Positions 1 through 5,442 of a stretch of 11,310 nucleotides of DNA are shown in pieces (within the stretch, counting starts at the first letter, position 1; every line of letters begins with the position of its first letter). The stretch spans positions 1-11,310 of the forward strand of contig CAUJFT010000033.1 in NCBI GenBank assembly GCA_963169475.1. Reading direction: 5' to 3'. This stretch comes from Bacteroidota bacterium (lineage in GTDB: Bacteria; Bacteroidota; Bacteroidia; J057). The notes under the pieces were generated by a model. It did no database searches. It was given only the letters and a program-made list of their open reading frames with translations, and was not told the DNA's origin. Made by a program: the position numbers and the translations under genes.

Positions 1-1
1 C

Positions 2-733
2 GGAAACCATTTTGTTGAGTTTGGAGAAATAGTGTTGCATGAGGGCAATCCGGCAGGGCTTCCCCCCGGAAAATATATAGCACTCTTGTCACATTCCGGA
101 AGCCGTGGGTTAGGGGCAAATATAGCACAATACTACACTCAAAAAGCAATGAGTATTTGCAAACTTCCGAAGGAGGTACAGCATCTCGCTTGGCTAAGTT
201 TAGATTCCGAAATCGGAGCAGAATATTGGTTAAGTATGAATCTTGCCGGAGAATATGCCAAAGCCTGCCATGACATGATTCATAAAAATCTCTCAAAAGC
301 AATGGGAATCAAAGCCTTGTATAAAACCGAAAATCATCATAATTTTGCTTGGGAAGAAAAGATGGTATCCGGGGAGTTAGTTATTATTCATAGAAAGGGA
401 GCAACTCCGGCACACGAAGGAGAGGTTGGAATTATACCAGGTAGTATGACCACTCCCGCTTATCTTGTAACGGGCAAAGGCGTTCCGGAATCTTTATACT
501 CTGCCTCTCACGGAGCGGGAAGAGCAATGAGCCGACAGCGTGCAAAAGAAAATATGACGGCTTCTACTCTCAAAAAAATCCTTTCTGAAGCAGGAGTAAC
601 TTTAATTGGAGGTAGTGTAGAAGAAAATCCATACGCTTATAAAGATATCGAAACCGTGATGGCTTCCCAACACGAATTAGTTACCATTCACGGCAAGTTT
701 TATCCCCGTATTGTCCGGATGAATAAGGAATAA
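2..733 (+). CDS. rtcB: RtcB-family RNA ligase, 3' part (5' end outside window)
   Basis: C-terminal part of an RtcB-type RNA ligase. RtcB joins 2',3'-cyclic phosphate or 3'-phosphate RNA ends to 5'-OH ends, using GTP and Mn2+, in tRNA splicing or RNA repair in the cytoplasm. The frame is open to the left edge and begins with the RtcB motif GNHFVEFGE, so the GTG at 32 is internal and not the start. The metal- and GMP-binding histidines known from the family can be placed: GNH at the very start, HSGSRGLG (His codon 92-94), HRKGAT (389-391) and SHGAGR (509-511), the last being the guanylylated histidine. The version with LDSEIGAEYW, NLAGEYA and NHHNFAW belongs to the longer alternative RtcB subfamily rather than the E. 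coli-like one (recalled resemblance). The N-terminal Cys metal ligand lies outside the window. No archease or RtcA gene is visible. The stop is followed by 144 nt before nadE. Confidence 0.93.
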   Translation, partial: GNHFVEFGEIVLHEGNPAGLPPGKYIALLSHSGSRGLGANIAQYYTQKAMSICKLPKEVQHLAWLSLDSEIGAEYWLSMNLAGEYAKACHDMIHKNLSKAMGIKALYKTENHHNFAWEEKMVSGELVIIHRKGATPAHEGEVGIIPGSMTTPAYLVTGKGVPESLYSASHGAGRAMSRQRAKENMTASTLKKILSEAGVTLIGGSVEENPYAYKDIETVMASQHELVTIHGKFYPRIVRMNKE

Positions 734-842
734 TCGGCAATTTAAAATATCACTTCTCCACCACTATATGCGAAAAATGACAAACCAAAAATAAAATTTG
801 GGGAAAGATGACTAAAACCCACTATGATTTACCGAAAAATTG

Positions 843-850
843 TACATTTG
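843..850 (+). promoter_or_regulatory. Bacteroidota-type -7 promoter box before nadE
   Basis: TACATTTG matches the Bacteroidota -7 consensus TAnnTTTG exactly and lies 27 nt before the nadE ATG, which would leave a short leader. I could not find a convincing -33 TTTG at the expected distance, so this rests on one box only. It would drive nadE and probably the permease gene behind it. Confidence 0.4.
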
Positions 851-877
851 CAGTAACTACACTATAAGCCGAAACGT

Positions 878-2797
878 ATGAAAATCGTGAAAATAGCAGG
901 TTCATGCCTCAATCAAACCCCCTTAGATTTCAGGGGAAATACCCGAAATATTATTGCAGCTATTGATGAAGCTAGGCTTAGAGAGGTCAGTATTCTCTGT
1001 CTTCCGGAGCTGGCAATTTCCGGGTACGGGTGTGAAGATGCTTTTTTTAGCGAATATGTAACGGAGTCTTCGCTGGAAGCCTTAGAAAAAATTGCGGCAG
1101 TTTGTGAGGATATGGTAGTGTGTGTAGGATTACCCGTAGTAGTCGAAAATAGCCTTTATAATACCGTTGCCATGATTTTTGATGGCGAGATAGTAGGGCT
1201 TGTACCTAAACAAGAACTTGCCGGAGATGGCATTTATTATGAACCCCGTTGGTTCAAGCGGTGGAAGAAAGGAGAAGTTATAGATTTTAAGTGGAAAAGA
1301 ATAACTTGTGAATTTGGAGACCTTACCTTTGAGATAGATGGAGTTCGGATAGGATTTGAAATATGTGAAGATGCTTGGAATGGACAACGCCCCGCCCAAA
1401 CACACTATCTGAATAATGTGGACATTATCCTAAACCCAAGTGCTTCTAATTTTGCCTTCGGAAAAACGCATACAAGAGCTGCCCTTGTTTCAGAAACCTC
1501 TAGGGCTTATAGTTGTACTTATGTTTATAGTAATCTTTTGGGAAATGAAGCCGGCAGGATTATTTTTGATGGAGAAATCTTAATTGCACAAGGAGGAAAA
1601 TTATTAGCAAGAAATGAACGCTTCTCCTTTAAAGATTATCAAATTTTAGCCATTACAGTAGATGTACTCGCGCTAAGAACCAAAAAGAAAAAATCCTTTA
1701 ACTTTGAATACGAGCCTCCCCTTGCATTGTTCGATATGGAGGCAACTTTACTTGAGGCAATCTCAGAACCGCTTCCTGAACTTGCTCCCTATGAATCCAA
1801 AGAAGAAGAGTTTCTATGTGCGGAAACGCTTGGGCTTTTTGACTACATGAGAAAAAGCAGGAGTAGGGGCTTCGCGCTATCGCTCTCTGGAGGGGCGGAT
1901 TCCTCTGCTTGTGCCGTTCTTTGTGCCAAAACCTTTGAAAGAGCCGAAGAAGAGTTAGGGAAAAAGAAACTATTGGAAAGATTAGCTTATGCGAATCTTA
2001 ATCCTAAAAAATCTATCGTTCGCCAGATGCTCACCTGCGTCTATCAGGCCACAGGCAATAGTGGAGAAAAAACCCTCGAAAGTGCCATAAAACTTGCTAA
2101 TGAGTTAGACGCAACCTTTTATCAATGGCAGGTAGAGGATATTCATCAGGCGTACATAAACCTCGCAGAACAATCACTCGGAAGACCCCTTAGTTGGGAT
2201 AAGGACGATATCGCGCTCCAAAATATACAAGCAAGGCTACGCGCTCCGGGTATATGGATGATTGCCAATGTTTTCAACTCACTACTCCTTACTACAAGTA
2301 ACCGAAGTGAGGCAGCAGTAGGATATGCTACTATGGACGGGGATACCGCCGGAGGGCTTGCTCCCTTAGCCGGTGTGGACAAAGCCTATTTGAGAAAATG
2401 GCTACTTTGGGCGGAGAAAGCACTGCCGCTTCCTGCCCTCAGATATGTAAACCAAATGCAACCCACAGCCGAACTTCGCCCGTCTGAATTTTTACAAACA
2501 GATGAAGATGACCTCATGCCCTATCCGATATTAGACTCAATACAGAAATTAGCCGTGATAGAATACCGGTCTCCCGTAGAGTGTTTTACAATCCTAAGAG
2601 GAATCTGCCCCGATATTTCGCTAAAAAAATATATCCGTAGGTTTTTTACATTATGGTGTCGAAATCAGTGGAAAAGAGAACGTTATGCTCCTTCTTTTCA
2701 TTTAGACGATGAAAATCTTGACCCCAAGTCTTTTTGCCGATACCCCATTCTTAATGGAGGATATGAAGACAATCTAGCCTTAATGGATAAAATATAA
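878..2797 (+). CDS. nadE: Glutamine-dependent NAD+ synthetase
   Basis: Makes NAD+ from nicotinate adenine dinucleotide (NaAD), ATP and glutamine, the last step of NAD synthesis, in the cytoplasm. It has the two-domain, 639-residue layout of glutamine-using enzymes. An N-terminal nitrilase-like amidase domain (about 1-270) carries the Glu-Lys-Cys triad, read here as E44 (in LPELAISGYG), K111 (VPKQEL) and C163 (GFEICEDAW). A C-terminal synthetase domain (about 310-639) carries the ATP-pyrophosphatase P-loop SGGADSS at 337-343 and the conserved run TTSNRSEAAVGY at 472-483, followed by DGDTAGG. Nothing appears missing, so it should be active. The ATG at 878 places the amidase start normally (MKIVKIAGSCLNQ) and lies just behind a -7 box. 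The permease gene starts 7 nt after its stop, so the two are probably co-transcribed, though no metabolic link is evident. Confidence 0.96.
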   Translation: MKIVKIAGSCLNQTPLDFRGNTRNIIAAIDEARLREVSILCLPELAISGYGCEDAFFSEYVTESSLEALEKIAAVCEDMVVCVGLPVVVENSLYNTVAMIFDGEIVGLVPKQELAGDGIYYEPRWFKRWKKGEVIDFKWKRITCEFGDLTFEIDGVRIGFEICEDAWNGQRPAQTHYLNNVDIILNPSASNFAFGKTHTRAALVSETSRAYSCTYVYSNLLGNEAGRIIFDGEILIAQGGKLLARNERFSFKDYQILAITVDVLALRTKKKKSFNFEYEPPLALFDMEATLLEAISEPLPELAPYESKEEEFLCAETLGLFDYMRKSRSRGFALSLSGGADSSACAVLCAKTFERAEEELGKKKLLERLAYANLNPKKSIVRQMLTCVYQATGNSGEKTLESAIKLANELDATFYQWQVEDIHQAYINLAEQSLGRPLSWDKDDIALQNIQARLRAPGIWMIANVFNSLLLTTSNRSEAAVGYATMDGDTAGGLAPLAGVDKAYLRKWLLWAEKALPLPALRYVNQMQPTAELRPSEFLQTDEDDLMPYPILDSIQKLAVIEYRSPVECFTILRGICPDISLKKYIRRFFTLWCRNQWKRERYAPSFHLDDENLDPKSFCRYPILNGGYEDNLALMDKI

Positions 2798-2804
2798 GTA
2801 AATT

Positions 2805-4058
2805 ATGCTATATGCCAATCTCTTCATCGGGCTGCGGCACCTGCTCGCCAAAAAACTCCAAACACTTATCGCTATACTTGGAGTTACTTTTGGGATTGCG
2901 ATGTTTATCTTTATGTCCGGAGTGGTGGAGGGGGTAAACGAAGTACTTGAAGTATCACAGCTAAGTACTACGCCCCATATCCGGCTTTATAATGAAATAG
3001 CTCCTTCTAAAATAACCGTAGTAGAAAAAGAATTTCCCACTATCCCCGTTTTAGTAAAACTATACCATCAAAGACCCAAAGAGGAAAAACTTAATATCAG
3101 AAATTTATCACAAGTATTGACCTCCTTGGATATGAACACCGAAATTGAAGGAATTTCGCCCCAGGTCAGTACTCCAGTAATGTATCATTATGGCTCAACG
3201 CTACTGAATGGAAATATACAAGGGGTAAACGTAAGGGAAGAAGATAAACTATTTAAACTCGGTAGAAAAATAAAAGCCGGAAAAATGGAGCGTTTATTAA
3301 ATGTCTCTAACGGAATTATCATGGGGGCAGGCTTAGCCAAAAAACTGGAAATAAATATTGAGGACAATATAATGATTACAACTCCTCAAGGACAGCTTTT
3401 TACGCTCAAGGTAATCGGAGTTTTTAAAACGGGAATGGGGCAGATAGATAACATAAGAAGTTATGCAAATATCCCTATGGTACAAAAAATGCTGCAACAA
3501 AATCCCACTTACATTACAGATATTCACATTAAGATGAAAGACCGTACAACGGCAAAAACAGCAGCTCCGATAATGGCAAAGAACTATGAATGTAAAGCCG
3601 AAGATTGGGAAACCGCTAATGCCGTTATTTTACAAAGTAATACGATTCGCGAAATCATGAAATTTGTCGTATGTGGAGCCCTGCTTGTTGTAGCAGGGTT
3701 TGGAATCTACAATATTATGAATATGACTATCAATAATAAAATGAAAGATATTGCAATTCTGAAAGCAACCGGGTTTTCGGGAAAAGATGTAATGATAATC
3801 TTTCTTTTTCAATCAATCATTGTAGGATTTTTAGGGGCTTTACTCGGGCTAATAATGGGATTTTCTTTTTCTTATGCAGTGTCTCGCGCTCCATTTGACG
3901 GAGGAGATTTTCTCGATATTGACCATTTTCCTATCAGTTTCAATCTCTACTACTATTTTATCGGAATTGTATTTGGAATGGTTACCACAATTCTTGCAGG
4001 CTTGTTACCGGCAAGAAAAGCTGCCAAAATAGACCCTGTAGCTATCCTCAGGGGATAG
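2805..4058 (+). CDS. FtsX/MacB-type ABC transporter permease
   Basis: Inner-membrane permease of the FtsX/MacB/LolE superfamily, 417 residues. One membrane segment lies near the N-terminus (about 20-42). A large extracytoplasmic MacB_PCD-like domain follows (about 43-285), then three membrane segments (about 286-308, 330-357 and 381-402). The C-terminus LPARKAAKIDPVAILRG is the classic ending of this family. Between segments 2 and 3, the cytoplasmic stretch KMKDIAILKATGFS matches the coupling-helix region that contacts the ATPase. Family members move lipoproteins, peptides or drugs, or transmit force across the envelope, and the substrate cannot be told from sequence. No ATPase gene lies next to it in this window: nadE is directly upstream and a 317-nt gap follows. 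The partner must be encoded elsewhere. The ATG at 2805 follows the nadE stop by 7 nt. Confidence 0.92.
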   Translation: MLYANLFIGLRHLLAKKLQTLIAILGVTFGIAMFIFMSGVVEGVNEVLEVSQLSTTPHIRLYNEIAPSKITVVEKEFPTIPVLVKLYHQRPKEEKLNIRNLSQVLTSLDMNTEIEGISPQVSTPVMYHYGSTLLNGNIQGVNVREEDKLFKLGRKIKAGKMERLLNVSNGIIMGAGLAKKLEINIEDNIMITTPQGQLFTLKVIGVFKTGMGQIDNIRSYANIPMVQKMLQQNPTYITDIHIKMKDRTTAKTAAPIMAKNYECKAEDWETANAVILQSNTIREIMKFVVCGALLVVAGFGIYNIMNMTINNKMKDIAILKATGFSGKDVMIIFLFQSIIVGFLGALLGLIMGFSFSYAVSRAPFDGGDFLDIDHFPISFNLYYYFIGIVFGMVTTILAGLLPARKAAKIDPVAILRG

Positions 4059-4154
4059 AATGTGCAACTATTTCTGTCAAAATGTTATAAAAATTAGTAC
4101 CCTACCTGACATTATTTTAAAAGGGAAAAAAGAGTAACTTTATTGTATAGAACT

Positions 4155-4172
4155 AACCCATGTAATTGGGTT
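4155..4172 (+). terminator. Possible weak terminator after nadE-permease
   Basis: AACCCA (4155-4160), a 6-nt loop TGTAAT, then TGGGTT (4167-4172), running directly into two more T. The stem is short and the T-tract is only four bases counting the stem's last two, so this is a weak intrinsic terminator at best. It lies about 100 nt after the permease stop, a reasonable place for one. Confidence 0.3.
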
Positions 4173-4252
4173 TTGAAGGGTTCATTTGACTATAATGGGT
4201 AAATATTGATAGGGCGTATCGACTGGAGTGGGTTATTGTTAAGTGGAAGTAG

Positions 4253-4266
4253 TGTGAGGTTTCACA
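4253..4266. promoter_or_regulatory. 14-bp palindrome, candidate operator
   Basis: TGTGAGGTTTCACA has perfect 5-bp arms (TGTGA/TCACA) around GGTT, with a further G-T pair outside. It lies 110 nt upstream of the small Cys-rich protein gene. The arms resemble CRP/FNR-type half-sites, but the 4-nt spacer is shorter than the usual 6, so no regulator is assigned. The evidence is symmetry and position only. Confidence 0.25.
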
Positions 4267-4335
4267 TTCGCCCAACATGACGGAGAGAATCGAATAAAAT
4301 GTCAGGGAGCGTAAAAAATTAGAACCTTTTGGGAG

Positions 4336-4356
4336 ATAATTCGTTAAAAGAATTAT
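4336..4356 (+). repeat. Hairpin in the leader of the HYC_CC_PP gene
   Basis: ATAATTC (4336-4342), loop GTTAAAA, GAATTAT (4350-4356): a perfect but AT-only-rich 7-bp stem ending 19 nt before the TTG start codon. It lacks the GC content and T-tract of a terminator. It may be a leader structure or chance in AT-rich DNA. Confidence 0.3.
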
Positions 4357-4375
4357 TGTATTAATATTTTTCTTC

Positions 4376-4759
4376 TTGAGGCAAGCGATTACATATCTTT
4401 CTTTACTATTCTACCTCCTCTATTGTAATGGGGTCTCGCTCTATGTACATTATTGCGGGGCAGAAGTTGCCTCTGTCAGTCTCTACGTTGAAACCGTAGG
4501 CTGCGTGTGTGAAGACGGGTACGGAGAAGAAGATAACGATTGCTGCGAAGACAAGAGTAAAAGCGTAAGAAATGGAGATAGCCATTCCCAAAGCCCCAAA
4601 ACGCTTATACAAATACCTATAGTGGAAGCAGAAGTGTTTTCTGCCTCATGTTTTTATCAAGGTCTCTCCTCGGAGGCTAACTTTTACCCTACACCTTATA
4701 TACACGCACCTCCGGAAGATAAGCCGCTTTATCTCCTGCATGGGGTATTTATTATTTGA
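4376..4759 (+). CDS. HYC_CC_PP-type small exported Cys-rich protein
   Basis: 127 residues with the three landmarks that name this Bacteroidota family. They are HYC at 25-27 (VHYCGAEVASVSL), CC at 56-57 (DNDCCEDKSK) and PP at 112-113 (HAPPED). An additional CxC lies at 43-45 and Cys at 17 and 92. The hydrophobic N-terminus (about 6-22) looks like a signal peptide or membrane anchor, so the His/Cys part should be extracytoplasmic. The biochemical role of the family is not established. The many Cys and His residues, together with the lipoprotein and receptor genes downstream, suggest metal binding (inference). No ATG is available: the frame is closed by a TAA at 4337, and TTG at 4376 gives the expected N-terminus. 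ATT or ATA codons further upstream would be the only alternatives. The 100-nt gap to the next gene leaves open whether they share a transcript. Confidence 0.75.
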   Translation: MRQAITYLSLLFYLLYCNGVSLYVHYCGAEVASVSLYVETVGCVCEDGYGEEDNDCCEDKSKSVRNGDSHSQSPKTLIQIPIVEAEVFSASCFYQGLSSEANFYPTPYIHAPPEDKPLYLLHGVFII

Positions 4760-4859
4760 AAAAATAGGACACATCTAAAGTATCTTACTTGGCACTTTTG
4801 CGCCAGGTGAGGTTGAGTTTTTTTATTATCCTTAATATTTTCAAAAATCAATAAATACC

Positions 4860-5432
4860 ATGAAAATTTCTAAAATATTTTTCCTTCTTATATTAATTGC
4901 CGCTTTCTCCGGGTGCGCCTCCCACAACAAACAATCACATTCAGAAAATAACGCTGAGGAGAAACTCACGGACTTCTCCTCTCAAATTACGCCCGTTCAA
5001 AAAGAAGCACTAAACGGGTGGCTTACCGCTTATTTTGACCTAAAAAATGCCCTTGTAGAAACCAATTCGTCTAAGGCAAAAGAACGGGCAGCGGCATTTA
5101 CTAGTCAATTAAAGGCAACAGAAGCTACCGCTTTTCAAGGGGAAGCGGTTAGTTTTGTGGAGTTACATAAAAATGAACTACTAAAGCATCTCGAACAAAC
5201 CGCAAGTGCTACAGACATAGAGGTACAACGGACACACTTCGTAGGAATCACCCAATCTGTATATGAAATAGCAAAGTCGTTTAAACCTAACACACAAAAA
5301 GTATATTATCAGTTCTGCCCTATGGCTTTTGATGATAAGGGCGGGTTCTGGCTAAATGAACAAGAGAAAGTATATAACCCCTATTTTGGGAATAAAATGC
5401 TGCATTGTGGAAAAGTAGTAACCTCTTTTTAA
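4860..5432 (+). CDS. DUF3347-like lipoprotein with CPM...HC metal-type motif
   Basis: 190-residue lipoprotein. A signal peptide ends in the lipobox FSGC with Cys19 as the lipidation site, followed by a polar linker (20-42). An alpha-helical region (about 45-140) resembles DUF3347, including the conserved start QKEALNGWLTAYFDLKNALV. A C-terminal segment carries FCPMAFDDKGGFWL (from 152) and NPYFGNKMLHCG (from 173). The same tail (a CPM motif, then a Met/Cys motif about 25 residues later) is found in copper-efflux-associated proteins of Bacteroidota, often attached to CusB-like adaptors (recalled knowledge). Cys153, Met155, Met180, His182 and Cys183 are plausible ligands for Cu(I) or another soft metal. 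The protein probably sits in the periplasm or outer membrane. The TonB receptor gene begins 10 nt after the stop, so the two are almost surely co-transcribed and likely work on the same metal. Confidence 0.85.
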   Translation: MKISKIFFLLILIAAFSGCASHNKQSHSENNAEEKLTDFSSQITPVQKEALNGWLTAYFDLKNALVETNSSKAKERAAAFTSQLKATEATAFQGEAVSFVELHKNELLKHLEQTASATDIEVQRTHFVGITQSVYEIAKSFKPNTQKVYYQFCPMAFDDKGGFWLNEQEKVYNPYFGNKMLHCGKVVTSF

Positions 5433-5442
5433 TCTAAGTAGC

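Larger units (their letters stand above)
4059..4375. other. 317-nt intergenic region with small inverted repeats
   Basis: No convincing gene is visible on either strand, and the longest ATG-started frames are only a few codons. The region holds three small dyad elements listed separately: a hairpin at 4155-4172, a 14-bp palindrome at 4253-4266, and a 7-bp-stem hairpin at 4336-4356 just before the next gene. No clear TAnnTTTG promoter box was found. Because it separates a finished operon from a probable metal-response cluster, it is the natural place for that cluster's promoter and operator. Confidence 0.6.

Noticed and set aside
32..34. GTG as the start of the RtcB gene
   Set aside because: The ten codons before it encode the conserved GNHFVEFGE motif, so the gene begins outside the window.
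785..801. CCAAA/TTTGG hairpin after the RtcB gene as a terminator
   Set aside because: Five weak pairs and no T-tract; below what I would call.
3679..3698. Perfect 7-bp hairpin CCCTGCT/AGCAGGG inside the permease gene
   Set aside because: It lies within codons for a membrane helix of an intact gene and has no T-tract; treated as chance.
4253..4266. Assignment of the palindrome as a CRP/FNR site
   Set aside because: The spacer between TGTGA and TCACA is 4 nt instead of 6, so only an unassigned candidate operator is claimed.
4406..4612. Hydrophobic 68-codon frame opposite the HYC_CC_PP gene
   Set aside because: The plus-strand product carries all three conserved family motifs, so the minus-strand frame is a shadow.
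4793..4800. CACTTTTG as a -7 promoter box before the lipoprotein gene
   Set aside because: It differs from TAnnTTTG at the first base and there is no TTTG at the -33 position, so it is not listed as a promoter.
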